A stretch of DNA of 64,000 nt from Cololabis saira. Taxonomy: Eukaryota; Chordata; Actinopteri; Beloniformes; Belonidae. Shown here one piece after another: positions 39,001 through 43,789 of the stretch; the stretch's first letter is position 1; each line of letters starts with the position of its first letter. Location of the stretch: contig NC_084597.1 of the NCBI RefSeq assembly GCF_033807715.1, forward strand, positions 10,455,343 to 10,519,342. Direction: 5' to 3'. Position numbers and translations under genes: made by a program. The notes under the pieces were generated by a model. That model was not told where the DNA came from. It was given only the letters and a program-made list of their open reading frames with translations, and ran no database searches.

Positions 39001-41997
39001 GCCTTCGTGACTAATTTACTGTACAGTAGCATTTACTGTAAATGTGACCTCAGCGTGGCAGGAATTATCACAAGCATCTCTGATAAGGGAGACGTCAAGA
39101 TGAGTCTCAGCACGCAAACCTGCTGGAAAAAACAGCAGTTTTGGAGGAAAAGAAAAACTTCTATCAAGAAACGTGTTCAACCAGATACTGGTTACTGTTT
39201 GTAGGAAATTTACAATAGTTAACAGATTGCATGACACAATTATAGGCCGAGTAATAAGGTGTGAGTTTTTCACGAAACCAGGCACCGCCCAGCAGGTTTT
39301 AAACCAACACACTGCAGTGCCTGCTGACTCACATCCTCACCAGTATCTCCAGAGTTAAACCTCCTTTAGTCACCCCGCAGTTTACGTTTTCTTAAGCAAC
39401 AAAATCTCCCAGGAGTCTGACATCCTTATCTCCATCTGCCTTCAAGAACAACCAGAGACGATTCACAATGGCACGAATGACTCACTGAAAACTAGATAAA
39501 TGTTTGGAGCAAAACTGCAAAGTCAGCAGGGCTTTATAACAACGATAATGAGACAGATCGCAAAAAAAAAAAAAAAAAAATACATGCTTTATCTTGTTTG
39601 CTTGACTCATTGCTTTGCTTAGGTTATCAATTCACACTCACAAGCAATTACACTGACAGGTTTCTTCAGAAAGGAACAGTGTAAATGTTAAATTAACAAA
39701 AACAACAAAAGATTGAGAACTGATTTCATAACTCTTCAACTGTTGCATCAGTATCTTAACTCCTCTTTCCTCAACCCTCTTTCTCCATTTTCAATGCCGG
39801 AAACAGGAACTTTGTGGAGGGAAAAGTCACCCTTCAAAGCCGGCGCTGGGAGGTTTTACTTTTGGGATTAACTGGGACAATAAGAACGACGTTTAGTGGT
39901 CAAGTATTTTCAGTGCTTCCCCCTCCCCAATTTGAGATGGATAAAATCTAGCAACTTCAAGTTGTACTGCAGGAAAATTTGTAAACACAGCATTCAAAGT
40001 CAGACGTTCAATCCTGCCTCAATCAGCTGAAAACGAACAGTGCAAACCACAAGCTGAGGTTGTCGAGCAAGCCTCGGCTATGACAAGAAAGGAATGAGTC
40101 TGAACAAACGGACACTTATCTCTGATCGTTTTGGCTACGTTCATGACTAATAAAAATGTTTAATATTAACCGATCATTAGTGCTTGCAGCTGAAATGTAC
40201 TTCCTCATTAGTGCAGTCTTGTGTGGCTACTGTGGAGGATCAGTCCCGACAAAGAAAAAAGGTAAATCTAAGCAATAAAATGTTAAAAATCAGTGTACAA
40301 ATGTATTTACAACTGTCACAACCTTCCAATTGGTTTTAAGTGTTTTTTTTCTTTGAATTCCGATATTCATTCATATCCCACTCGGCAAGCCAAGAACCTG
40401 CACATACCCTATAGTCGTACTTCTCTTAGGCAGTTCTCAATAAGACATCGAGGGTCCATTCTTTGGAATGCTACTGATCCTTGGCTAAAAACATCACCAT
40501 CTCTGCTAGCTTTCAAAACAAACTACAAAAAAATGCTTTTGCAGTAGAATAATGTAAGGTCACTCAATCATATTAAGTTCAATAAGAGGTTATTATTATA
40601 TGTATTTTAATAATCTGTACTGTGTGTATGTACTGGTATATTTGCATCTAAACATGTGAATCTACAACTGGTATTTTGATGTGTGTTCTTTTGGGAGAAG
40701 TTCTCGATAAGCCTTCTGGCTTCCAACTTCTCCTGCACAATATTAACATGTATGTATCTTTTTGTTTTTAACTTGTATGTGCGAATAAATAAAACAAAAA
40801 CAAAAAAACAAATAAAAATCATTGTTTCACATTGTTAGTGAATTAATCCTATAGATCCTTTGATGAAACTGGATTTTATTTTTATTTAACCTTTATTTAA
40901 CCAGGAATAATCGCATTGAGATTAAAATCTATTTTGCAAGGGGGTCCTGGCCAAGAAGGCAGCACAATAGGTCCACATCAGTTACACATTGAACAACATC
41001 AACAAAAGATACATAAAAAAACAGCTAAAACAGTTTGGCATTCACATCACTACAGTATAATCACTCAATGTTCGATAAAAGAACATGTACATTCAGTAGT
41101 CAGATAGACCTTGATCCTAGCTTTAAAATCTACCAAACTTGGGAGATGATCCAATTTAAGATGACTCTGTAATTTATACCAGGACGAGGATGCAAATGCT
41201 TTGAAGGCCCTTTCCCCAAAAACAGTCCGCGTACGAGGAATAGTGTACATTATCAATCTATCGTGCCTGAGACTACAGCTTTTGGTGTTGACTTTAGGAA
41301 CCAAGAGAGAACACAAATAAGGGGGCAAGTCACACAAGATGGCTTTATAAAGAAAACAATACCAGTGTTCCCATCTACGATTGTGCAAAGAAGACCAGCC
41401 AAACTCTCGTAAAGACTACAGTGATGAGTACGAAAACCTAAATCTGTTACAAATCTTAATGCTGCACGATACACCGAATCCAGCATTTTCAGGGAGGAGA
41501 GATTTGCATGCATGTATAAGATGTCACCGTAGTCAAGTATTGATACAAAAGTTGCCTGAATCAGTCTTTTTCTAACATTAAAGGAAAAACAACTTTTGTT
41601 TCTATAATAGAAACCAAGTTTAACCCTGAGTTTCTTTGTAAGACACTCAATATGGTATTTAAAAGACAGATTTTCATCCAAATAAAATCACAGGTATTTG
41701 TAGACTGAAACTCGTTCAATCACCTTTTCATTTTGTGTAACAATCTGACAGTCATCATTTGTCTTCCCGGATTTTATAAAGCAATGGATGAAATAGACCT
41801 TTTCTTTCTTTTTTCTTTTCTTTTCTATATAGTGCTGTTTAAACATTTCCTCTACACGGATAACACCAAATGTTCTCCTTACCTTTGTGAAAAAGCTCTT
41901 GGAGGCTCTCTGCACTCTGGCTGAGCACTGCCCACACCTCCTCCTCCTGCAGCGGGCCTCCTCGAACCTCCAAGGCTTCTGCCAGAGACACGTGCAT
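2759..41997 (-). CDS. ptpn13: ptpn13, N-terminal part (17 coding exons, gene continues off the left edge)
   Basis: Tyrosine-protein phosphatase non-receptor type 13 is a large cytoplasmic and submembrane scaffold phosphatase with the order KIND, FERM, five PDZ domains, PTP. The window holds the start codon and codons 1 to about 1023, so the KIND domain (about residues 3-190) and FERM domain (about 585-890) are complete, while the PDZ and catalytic domains are absent. Exons (minus strand): 41883-41997, 35287-35453, 33910-33975, 31463-31648, 31174-31261, 24947-25579, 14487-14579, 12039-12138, 9032-9248, 7709-7783, 7435-7606, 6973-7123, 6689-6827, 6322-6474, 5358-5540, 5091-5253, 2759-3128. Every exon has AG/GT borders and every junction keeps the frame, with no internal stop. 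Identity rests on strong recalled similarity to vertebrate PTPN13 throughout. The gene looks intact; its introns are full of transposons. Confidence 0.95.
3836..4661 (+). mobile_element. hAT-type MITE with CAGTGTTGGGAC ends
   Basis: The ends CAGTGTTGGGACTAACGCG and CTAGCACAACACTG are followed by repeated TAACGCGTTA and AGTAACTAG motifs. A perfect 8-bp duplication CTTGGATG flanks it (3828-3835 and 4662-4669). A stretch near 4240 (TCCCTCGTTTTTCACAGCGG) looks like part of another older repeat. Confidence 0.92.
5091..5253 (-). CDS. ptpn13: ptpn13 exon 17: end of FERM F3 (aa 847-900)
   Basis: The acceptor CGTCTATAAAG leads into [20 protein letters not shown], then [20 protein letters not shown], then [14 protein letters not shown]. 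This is the last strand and C-terminal helix of the F3 lobe ([22 protein letters not shown]). The donor is CCTAG with GTAAAT, leaving in phase 1. Confidence 0.95.
5358..5540 (-). CDS. ptpn13: ptpn13 exon 16: FERM F3 lobe (aa 786-846)
   Basis: This encodes [20 protein letters not shown], then [20 protein letters not shown], then [20 protein letters not shown] and T. It is the PH/PTB-like F3 lobe, with the conserved YGVHFHRV and [11 protein letters not shown] strings. The acceptor is TTGTCTCAAAG; the donor is ACA with GTATGC; the phase is 0-0. Confidence 0.95.
5950..6004. repeat. (TG)n microsatellite
   Basis: About 27 TG units, in the ptpn13 intron between exons 15 and 16. The Cys-Val frame across it is an artefact. 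Confidence 0.97.
6322..6474 (-). CDS. ptpn13: ptpn13 exon 15: FERM F2/F3 (aa 735-785)
   Basis: This 153-nt exon, phase 0-0, encodes [20 protein letters not shown] and continues to [20 protein letters not shown] and EFEFLK. The family pattern YFR-EHYLP ... EELPKLH ... EFLK is clear and marks the end of F2 and start of F3. The acceptor is TGCGTGGCAG and the donor CAAG with GTTAGC. Confidence 0.94.
6689..6827 (-). CDS. ptpn13: ptpn13 exon 14: FERM F2 lobe (aa 688-734)
   Basis: This encodes [20 protein letters not shown] followed by [20 protein letters not shown] and GDYQLE, the canonical F2 '[13 protein letters not shown] ... [13 protein letters not shown]' of FERM proteins. The donor is CTCGAG with GTATTG. 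The 3' splice site is odd: seven A residues stand directly before the AG where pyrimidines are expected; a short pyrimidine tract lies further upstream. Confidence 0.93.
6973..7123 (-). CDS. ptpn13: ptpn13 exon 13: FERM F1/F2 (aa 638-687)
   Basis: After an acceptor ending TTTTGTGCAG the frame reads [20 protein letters not shown], then [20 protein letters not shown], then [10 protein letters not shown], the usual end of F1 and entry into the F2 helical lobe. The donor is CA with GTCAGT, leaving in phase 2. The codon Gln is completed by exon 14. Confidence 0.93.
7435..7606 (-). CDS. ptpn13: ptpn13 exon 12: FERM F1 lobe (aa 581-637)
   Basis: This encodes the ubiquitin-like F1 lobe of the FERM domain: a basic KRGKGEE start, then [20 protein letters not shown], then [20 protein letters not shown] ending GLAYLK. 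The acceptor is CTCTCTTAACACAAG and the donor CAAAG with GTACTG; the phase is 0 to 1. FERM domains bind phosphoinositides and membrane-protein tails and take the phosphatase to the cell cortex. Confidence 0.95.
7709..7783 (-). CDS. ptpn13: ptpn13 exon 11: lead-in to FERM domain (aa 556-580)
   Basis: This 75-nt exon, phase 0-0, encodes [20 protein letters not shown] plus PSSIM. The NF-GPEFVKM string is diagnostic of PTPN13. The acceptor is CCTGATGGCAG and the donor CATG with GTGAGA. It is too short for ordinary ORF calling and was found by frame and splice continuity. Confidence 0.93.
8225..8850 (+). mobile_element. LINE 3' fragment (L1/Tx1-type ORF2 C terminus)
   Basis: In one frame the sequence reads [20 protein letters not shown], then [18 protein letters not shown], the zinc-binding segment at the C terminus of L1/Tx1-type ORF2. 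The frame then shifts and continues [20 protein letters not shown] to a stop at 8718. An AATAAA and an A-rich AATAAATAAA tail follow to about 8850. It is 5' truncated, as usual for LINE copies. Confidence 0.8.
9032..9248 (-). CDS. ptpn13: ptpn13 exon 10: coiled linker before FERM (aa 483-555)
   Basis: The acceptor is TTTCCACGTAG; the donor is AAACAAG with GTTTGT. It encodes [20 protein letters not shown], then [20 protein letters not shown] and a segment ending SVSLRKNK. The RQEEE-x-LQA helix, predicted to be coiled, and the following FYP-D-P element match PTPN13 just before the FERM domain. It ends in phase 0. Confidence 0.92.
9709..10322 (+). mobile_element. hAT MITE family 2, copy 1
   Basis: A 614-bp element with ends TAGGGCTGGGCGATATATCG and CATATCGCCCAGCCCTA, and a perfect 8-bp duplication CCCTTTAG on both sides. 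Subterminal TATCGATATAT-rich stretches are present at both ends. The small open frame inside is AT-rich and shared only because the copies are alike. Confidence 0.93.
10950..11789 (+). mobile_element. hAT MITE family 1, copy B (no array)
   Basis: It starts TAGGGATGGGCGGTATGG and ends ATATCACCCATTCCTA. A perfect 8-bp duplication GTCTGGAT flanks it at 10942-10949 and 11790-11797. This 840-bp copy has no tetranucleotide array, so it shows the interior the array-bearing copies lost. Its subterminal TTTATCCCGATAACGATAAA is shared by all copies. It has no coding capacity. Confidence 0.93.
12039..12138 (-). CDS. ptpn13: ptpn13 exon 9: linker (aa 450-482)
   Basis: The acceptor TGTCACTTCCAG and donor ACACAG with GTACAA bound 100 nt in phase 1 to 2. 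The translation [14 protein letters not shown] onward to SHNTQRH is not strongly conserved in the family. The assignment rests on splice borders, an open frame that matches both neighbours, and position between the two certain flanking exons. A second AG five bases further in would introduce a stop, so the first is used. Confidence 0.78.
12847..13929. mobile_element. DNA-transposon-like element with GGCTGTGTCCCAATTG ends
   Basis: The left end GGCTGTGTCCCAATTGAACC and right end TGAATTGGGATTGGGCC are inverted repeats about 1.08 kb apart. G-rich/C-rich subterminal blocks (AGGGGGAGGGGGC; TCTCCCCCTTC) also pair. The interior has two GTAGGCTACGTAAG / CCTACGGCGTAGG foldback segments (13285-13345, 13525-13620). 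No target duplication is clear. Confidence 0.6.
14487..14579 (-). CDS. ptpn13: ptpn13 exon 8: linker (aa 419-449)
   Basis: This exon is short and has no long reading frame around it. The acceptor GTCTGCTTCAG and donor CAAG with GTGACG bound 93 nt that read, with the incoming [14 protein letters not shown] followed by [18 protein letters not shown]. The SSESxSxxSSxxDxRQ pattern matches the equivalent PTPN13 segment. The phase is 1 in and 1 out. It lies inside a roughly 10-kb interval otherwise filled with transposons. Confidence 0.88.
14825..15556 (+). mobile_element. Foldback hAT-like element built of about 20-bp tandem units, copy 1 (right end truncated)
   Basis: The left end is ACGACGGAGTATTAGGGCC. 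The left arm (about 14868-15285) is roughly 20 tandem copies of AGAATAAAGTCGTAATATTA-type units. A centre of about 85 bp (15290-15375) contains CTTCTTCTCCCTGTG. The right arm (15371-15523) has the same unit in inverse orientation. The right end stops at GGCCCTAATAC, lacking the last 8 bases of the inverted repeat seen in the other copy. Confidence 0.85.
16327..17099 (+). mobile_element. hAT MITE family 1, copy C, carrying a pure TTCC array
   Basis: The ends are TAGGGATGGGCGGTATGG and AATATCGCCCATTCCTA. The flanks CTCACAGC and CTCACAAC match 7/8. The 5' part aligns with copy B for about 180 bp with internal deletions. The array then replaces most of the 3' half and stops 26 bp before the right end. 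Confidence 0.9.
16600..17073. repeat. Uninterrupted (TTCC)n array, about 118 units
   Basis: About 474 bp of perfect TTCC repeats with no visible interruption. Such purity suggests recent expansion. Frames through it encode only Phe-Leu-Pro-Ser or Arg-Lys-Glu-Gly and are not genes. The true length in the animal may differ, because assemblies often collapse such arrays. Confidence 0.98.
17579..18300 (+). mobile_element. hAT-type MITE rich in AATCGATT
   Basis: The ends are TAGGCCTGTGTTG and GATCCCCAGCCCTA. The flanks CAAACAAG and AAAACAAG match 7/8. Both ends carry many ATCGATT/GAATCGAATC subterminal repeats, the usual binding-site arrangement in hAT elements. No coding frame of note. Confidence 0.82.
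18301..20364. other. Intron between ptpn13 exons 7 and 8, nothing recognised
   Basis: Unique-looking sequence with poly-T and A-rich runs. A minus-strand acceptor-like CTTTCCTGCAG at about 19012 opens a frame, but it does not fit the neighbouring ptpn13 phase. Confidence 0.4.
20365..21085 (-). mobile_element. hAT MITE with transposase fossil (TAGGGCTGTTCGATT ends)
   Basis: Perfect 8-bp duplication GTGCAAAC (20357-20364 and 21086-21093) and terminal repeats TAGGGCTGTTCGATT and AATCAAACAGCCCTA. The interior keeps a piece of a hAT transposase C terminus on the minus strand (20852-20959), so it derives by internal deletion from an autonomous element. Confidence 0.93.
20852..20959 (-). pseudogene. 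hAT transposase C-terminal dimerisation (hATC) remnant
   Basis: The minus-strand frame reads [18 protein letters not shown] followed by [17 protein letters not shown] and a stop. The string [14 protein letters not shown] is the signature of the hAT dimerisation domain. A stop stands just before the W. Only about 35 codons survive, so it is not functional. Confidence 0.85.
21086..23124. other. Intron between ptpn13 exons 7 and 8, nothing recognised
   Basis: No exon, repeat terminus or RNA gene is seen; mixed, mostly AT-rich sequence. Confidence 0.4.
23125..23822 (+). mobile_element. hAT MITE with CAGAGGTGTC ends
   Basis: The terminal repeats CAGAGGTGTCAAAAGTA and TACTTGACACCTCTG are flanked by a perfect 8-bp duplication ACCAAAAC. 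The ends are rich in AAGTACT/AGTAAAAGT motifs in both orientations. 698 bp, non-coding. Confidence 0.93.
24123..24895 (+). mobile_element. hAT MITE family 1, copy D (no array, contains nested foldback)
   Basis: The ends are TAGGGATGGGCAAAATGG and AGATATCGCCCATTCCTA. The flanks CCCCCAGT and TCCCCAGT match 7/8. It is colinear with copy B but contains a small nested foldback at 24700-24779. It lies just downstream of the ptpn13 exon 7 donor, inside the intron. Confidence 0.92.
24700..24779. mobile_element. PIF/Harbinger-like small foldback nested in copy D
   Basis: Inverted repeats GGCTGATTTATGGTTCTGCG and its near complement lie within about 80 bp. Copy B reads TTTGTTACAC at this place. In copy D that site is split as TTTGTTA, then the element, then TTACAC, giving a 3-bp TTA duplication typical of PIF/Harbinger insertions. 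The same core is found at 13520-13620, 56547-56636 and 57480-57628. Confidence 0.7.
24947..25579 (-). CDS. ptpn13: ptpn13 exon 7: large serine-rich linker exon (aa 208-418)
   Basis: This 633-nt exon starts after CCTGTTCCTAG and ends at a GTGAGT donor. It encodes a low-complexity, probably disordered linker rich in Ser, Gln and Pro. It has three conserved islands: [13 protein letters not shown] near the start, [10 protein letters not shown] in the middle (WASS-DL is conserved in the family), and a basic helix [17 protein letters not shown] at the end. Overlapping plus-strand frames in this exon are shadows. A hAT MITE (24123-24895) ends only about 50 bp downstream of the donor. Confidence 0.93.
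25742..26340 (+). mobile_element. LINE/SINE 3' end with TTCTGATTCTGATT tail, split by another LINE tail
   Basis: The element reads TTGCACCAATCACCACAACA to AAATTCCTTG, is broken, then resumes TGTGTGTGTTAACACAC and ends CTTTCTGATTCTGATTCTG. An intact short copy at 33510-33597 shows the unbroken order. The inserted piece (26002-26286) ends in AATAAACTAAACTAAACTAA. Confidence 0.7.
26341..27633. other. Intron 3' to ptpn13 exon 6, little recognised
   Basis: The minus-strand frame at 27389-27589 starts [20 protein letters not shown], a hydrophobic stretch, but has no family match I know and may be repeat-derived. The rest is unremarkable. Confidence 0.35.
27634..28252 (-). mobile_element. hAT MITE family 2, copy 2 (reversed)
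   Basis: Same family as the element at 9709, in the opposite orientation: it begins TAGGGCTGGGCGATATGG and ends ATATATCGCCAAGCCCTA. The flanks (GCTCATCT and CTTGCTAC) do not match, so the duplication has decayed or the copy was rearranged. The interior is full length and well preserved. Confidence 0.88.
28380..28700 (+). pseudogene. RecQ-helicase-like fragment (broken)
   Basis: The plus strand from 28486 reads [20 protein letters not shown], then [20 protein letters not shown], closely matching motifs I and Ia of RecQ-family helicases (GKSLIYQLPL ... VVVSPL--LM-DQV). Upstream, in other frames, VKDF and DVFAVL fit the preceding part. Walker A is incomplete, and stops and frameshifts occur, so it is a pseudogene. 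Related helicase-like copies are known to be multiplied in fish genomes, possibly by transposons (inference). It lies antisense to ptpn13, inside an intron. Confidence 0.65.
29487..30116 (+). repeat. Two direct repeats of about 125 bp, 500 bp apart
   Basis: Segments 29487-29610 and 29991-30116 share GCGT(C/T)(C/G)CCACGGTAA, TTTTGACTGAGAAAAGTAAT, GGCACGATGGAGACGCATCT and AACGATGTATG with few differences. Between them is a perfect palindrome GTTGCCTAGCAAC at 29783-29795. It looks like part of a tandem-organised dispersed repeat. No coding content is seen. Confidence 0.75.
30117..31173. other. Intron just 3' of ptpn13 exon 6, nothing recognised
   Basis: No feature beyond short T-runs near 30232. 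Confidence 0.4.
31174..31261 (-). CDS. ptpn13: ptpn13 exon 6: post-KIND linker (aa 179-207)
   Basis: A very long T-run followed by CAG forms the acceptor; the donor is CATCAG with GTAAGA. It encodes [20 protein letters not shown] followed by RLRGKGLPS. The family hallmark is RLRGKGLP, just after the KIND domain. It leaves in phase 1, completing a Gly with exon 7. Confidence 0.93.
31463..31648 (-). CDS. ptpn13: ptpn13 exon 5: end of KIND domain (aa 117-178)
   Basis: This 186-nt exon, in phase 0 at both ends, encodes [16 protein letters not shown] onward to [14 protein letters not shown], the helical end of the KIND domain. The acceptor is GATTTTCCCGTGCAG and the donor CTCAG with GTACAC. All 62 codons are open and align in register with the family. 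Cys/Ser-rich segments ([16 protein letters not shown]) match the conserved part before the last helix. Confidence 0.94.
31649..32734. other. Intron between ptpn13 exons 4 and 5, nothing recognised
   Basis: A-runs near 32229 only; no exon or repeat terminus identified. Confidence 0.4.
32735..32822 (+). mobile_element. LINE 3' UTR fragment
   Basis: The stretch TGTCGGACCCCAGGAAGAAT, then GCTAATGGGGATCCAAATAA and an AAACTAAACTA tail is a common fish non-LTR element 3' end. Very short, non-coding. Confidence 0.6.
32938..33457 (+). mobile_element. hAT MITE with TAGGGGTGTAACGATA ends
   Basis: The terminal repeats TAGGGGTGTAACGATACA and ATATTGTTACACCCCTA are flanked by a perfect 8-bp duplication GAAATAAA. 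The left end has repeated ACGATACGATA. 520 bp, non-coding. Confidence 0.93.
33510..33597 (+). mobile_element. Short LINE/SINE 3' end with TTTCTGATTCTGATG tail
   Basis: The sequence TTGCACCTAATCACCACAAC, then CTTGTGTGTGTTAAAAACAC and GGCAATAAACTTTCTGATTC is the 3' end of the same family as at 25742-26340, here uninterrupted and strongly 5' truncated. It sits 50 bp beyond a hAT MITE. Confidence 0.6.
33910..33975 (-). CDS. ptpn13: ptpn13 exon 4: KIND domain (aa 95-116)
   Basis: This 66-nt, phase 0-0 exon encodes [20 protein letters not shown] plus SQ, the most conserved part of the KIND domain (YSLGMTL-WGADYE-P). The acceptor has a pyrimidine tract ending TTCTGTACAG, and the donor is CCAG followed by GTAAAT. 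Because its length is a multiple of three, skipping it would keep the frame but remove the KIND core. Confidence 0.95.
35287..35453 (-). CDS. ptpn13: ptpn13 exon 3: KIND domain (aa 39-94)
   Basis: The exon begins after TTCCATTCCCAG and ends at GACATAGAGAAG with GTATAC. It carries the conserved segment [19 protein letters not shown] followed by [13 protein letters not shown] and ends in DIEK. It enters in phase 1, completing Asp39 with the previous exon, and leaves in phase 0. The plus-strand LINE fragment starts only about 35-40 bp upstream of its 3' splice site, so the branch point lies at or inside that insertion. Confidence 0.94.
35490..36545 (+). mobile_element. LINE 3' fragment (L2-type reverse transcriptase end)
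   Basis: With some frame breaks the plus strand encodes [18 protein letters not shown], then [18 protein letters not shown], then [20 protein letters not shown] and WGNTYKT, and further on [18 protein letters not shown]. This is the conserved end of L2/CR1-like reverse transcriptase ORFs. The 3' end is the GAATAAATAAATAAATG tail near 36530. Its 5' break lies only about 35-40 bp from the 3' splice site of ptpn13 exon 3. Confidence 0.85.
36546..37447. other. Intron between ptpn13 exons 2 and 3, nothing recognised
   Basis: Unique-looking sequence between the L2 tail and the MITE at 37448. Confidence 0.4.
37448..38326 (+). mobile_element. hAT MITE with CAGAGGTGGACAGAGTA ends
   Basis: The ends CAGAGGTGGACAGAGTACTC and GTTACTGTCCACCACTG are flanked by a perfect 8-bp duplication CGTGTAAT. 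Subterminal AGTACTYAAGTA repeats occur in both arms. It includes a GC-richer interior (about 37920-38060) with no recognisable protein. Confidence 0.92.
38327..40269. other. Intron between ptpn13 exons 2 and 3, nothing recognised
   Basis: Unique-looking sequence with an A-run near 39560. No exon or repeat terminus found. Confidence 0.4.
40270..40822 (+). mobile_element. LINE 3' end (L2-like), plus strand
   Basis: The plus strand reads [20 protein letters not shown], then [18 protein letters not shown] and [12 protein letters not shown] with a stop at 40547. This is the typical last 60 codons of fish L2-like ORF2 (TRQA---HIPR-RT ... LWN ... FK---K--LL). A 3' UTR and an AATAAATAAAACAAAAACAA tail follow. 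It faces the LINE at 40874-41830. Confidence 0.8.
40874..41830 (-). mobile_element. LINE 3' fragment (L2/Rex-like), minus strand
   Basis: Minus-strand frames read [20 protein letters not shown], then [20 protein letters not shown], then [20 protein letters not shown], then (frameshifted) [18 protein letters not shown] and [19 protein letters not shown]. It ends in the TTAAATAAAGGTTAAATAAA-type tail at about 40874. It is decayed, and lies about 50 bp downstream of the ptpn13 exon 2 donor. Confidence 0.83.
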
Positions 41998-42002
41998 CTT
42001 CC
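41883..42002 (-). CDS. ptpn13: ptpn13 exon 2: start codon and first part of KIND domain (aa 1-38)
   Basis: The acceptor CTATCTGTGCAG is followed by a short GGAAG leader and ATG at 41997. The reading frame begins [20 protein letters not shown], the highly conserved start of vertebrate PTPN13, and ends ELFHK plus one base at a GTAAGG donor. This is the first strand of the KIND fold, a kinase-like non-catalytic module. The start is chosen because it matches the family's N terminus exactly and is the first ATG of the exon. An antisense LINE fragment begins about 50 bp past the donor. Confidence 0.95.
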
Positions 42003-42399
42003 CTGCACAGATAGAGAAAGAGCACACAAGATCTGATTTATGTAAGAAAATTACCATCTGATAGATCATAAGATCTCACAGAGCCCATCGCCGATACTTT
42101 ACTTCACATTTTCTGCAGTGAAAACAAATCTGCAACAAAACTCCAACTCTGAACCAGGTTTCATTAACTTTGGGAAGACTGTTTGTCAGCTAAAGCAGGG
42201 GAAAAAACTAAGAGGAACGACGATGATAAGCCTTTGTCCTGGGGAGTATGACTGAAGCAGAGTGTCATCACCAAGACATTTCTTCCAAATAGGGTTTCTA
42301 TTTATTTCATCAAATAATTTTTTCAGGACTCTCTCTCTCTCGTGTATGGCCTAATGTGTTTCCATGGATAGAGACTGCAAACTCTGCTGTGAAACTGCG

Positions 42400-42562
42400 C
42401 AGCTCCTGCAGTTACCTTTGACCTCCTTTTTGCCTCAGTGATTGATGTCATTCCAGTGCAGTCATTGACTACCTGGCACTCTGCTTTACCCTTTCTTGGC
42501 AGGAGTGTAGTGGTGCCGTGTTCTTCCCACTTTCTGATGAATTTAATGGTGTTTAAAAGCAA
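42400..42562 (-). pseudogene. Tc1-like transposase helix-turn-helix fragment
   Basis: The minus-strand frame reads LLNTIKFIRKWEEHGTTTLL followed by PRKGKAECQ, resembling the second helix-turn-helix and GRPR-like hook of Tc1 transposases (I-KW---GTT--LPR-G). Nothing else of the transposase is clear. Decayed fragment. Confidence 0.45.
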
Positions 42563-42821
42563 AAAAATGTTTTTCTACAAATACTAAACTGTACTTCTCC
42601 AGAACTCTGTCCCTGACCTAGTGCTTTAGTATTCATTGTGTCGTTTATTTGTCGATGCCGGTTTCTTCATGGTGATTCAAACTTTGGTGCTTTTTTCAAG
42701 TAAGTCTATATACAGAGATGTTGACACTCTCTCCACACAGCAGTTGTATCATATTATTGCAGGAATAAATAAGAAAAGAGACATCCTTGTTGAGCTGTTC
42801 TTCTTCGTCATTTTTGCACAG

Positions 42822-42895
42822 GTCAGACAAAGGTAGCTCAGTGGCCAACAGCAAAACAGCTTCCAAGAATCAACTGAATAACAACAGCATCATCG
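42822..42895 (+). other. Exon-like stretch of unknown identity
   Basis: The acceptor TCATTTTTGCACAG and donor CATCG with GTGAGA bound 74 nt on the plus strand. One frame reads SDKGSSVANSKTASKNQLNN and then NSIIG. It lies in the ptpn13 5' UTR intron, antisense. No family is recognised; it could be a decayed exon or chance. Confidence 0.2.
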
Positions 42896-43068
42896 GTGAG
42901 AGCCGCGAGTCCCATTCGCTGGCTCCGTCTTACAAAGTCAGGTCAATTCTTCGTTGTCAGCTCAGACCTGCATCAGTTGGAGGTATTTGTATGATTTCTG
43001 AAGTTAATGAGCAGTGCCATATTTGAATTTACAGATTGAAAACAAAGGAGTTGAATAAGTATGCAAAC

Positions 43069-43161
43069 TAGGGCTGCACGATTAATCGTTAAAAAAAAAA
43101 AATCGCGATCTCGATTCATGCTTGAACGCAATCTCATTTCCAAATGACGACGATTTATAAA

Positions 43162-43224
<63 letters not shown>

Positions 43225-43789
43225 TAAAGATGGCTGCATAAAAAAAGGACTAGGCCTATGTTCTAGGTTGTTGTAGTCCTGTCATGGTCAACTATCATGT
43301 TGTCATGTTTGTTGTATTTTGTTAATGATTGTGGATTACATTTGGAGAAACATCTACCTTTCTCATCACCTGACACATATTGCACATAAATATTGTTAAA
43401 ATTGTTATTGTTAAAATTATTTAAAGACAAGAGAGATGTTTATTGTTTTTATGTTCAATGTCAGCTGTTACAGCAAAAAGCAGCCAGAGGAATAATTTGT
43501 TGCCTCAGAACTACAGGATCTGTTACAAGTCCCCTTTCTGAAAGGGTGTTCAACTCAGGGAGGAACAAATATTGTTCAAAATTGTTATTATTGTTTAAAT
43601 TATTCTTATAAGGTTTGTGTAAAGAAGACAAGAGATGTTTATTGTTATTATATTTTTGTTCAGCTGTTGCAAAGTTAAAGTAATAAGTGCAATAAATTTT
43701 ATATTGGAAAAAAATCGTGAGAGAATCGTGATCTCAATTCTAAGCAAAAAAATCGTGATTCTCATTTTGTCCAGAATCGTGCAGCCCTA
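43069..43789 (+). mobile_element. hAT MITE with TAGGGCTGCACGATTAATCG ends, with transposase fossil
   Basis: Perfect 8-bp duplication ATGCAAAC. The ends are TAGGGCTGCACGATTAATCG and AGAATCGTGCAGCCCTA. Inside, the plus strand near 43519-43575 reads TGSVTSPLSERVFNSGRN, a decayed form of the hAT C-terminal motif. An (AT)n run lies at about 43180-43216. Confidence 0.92.
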
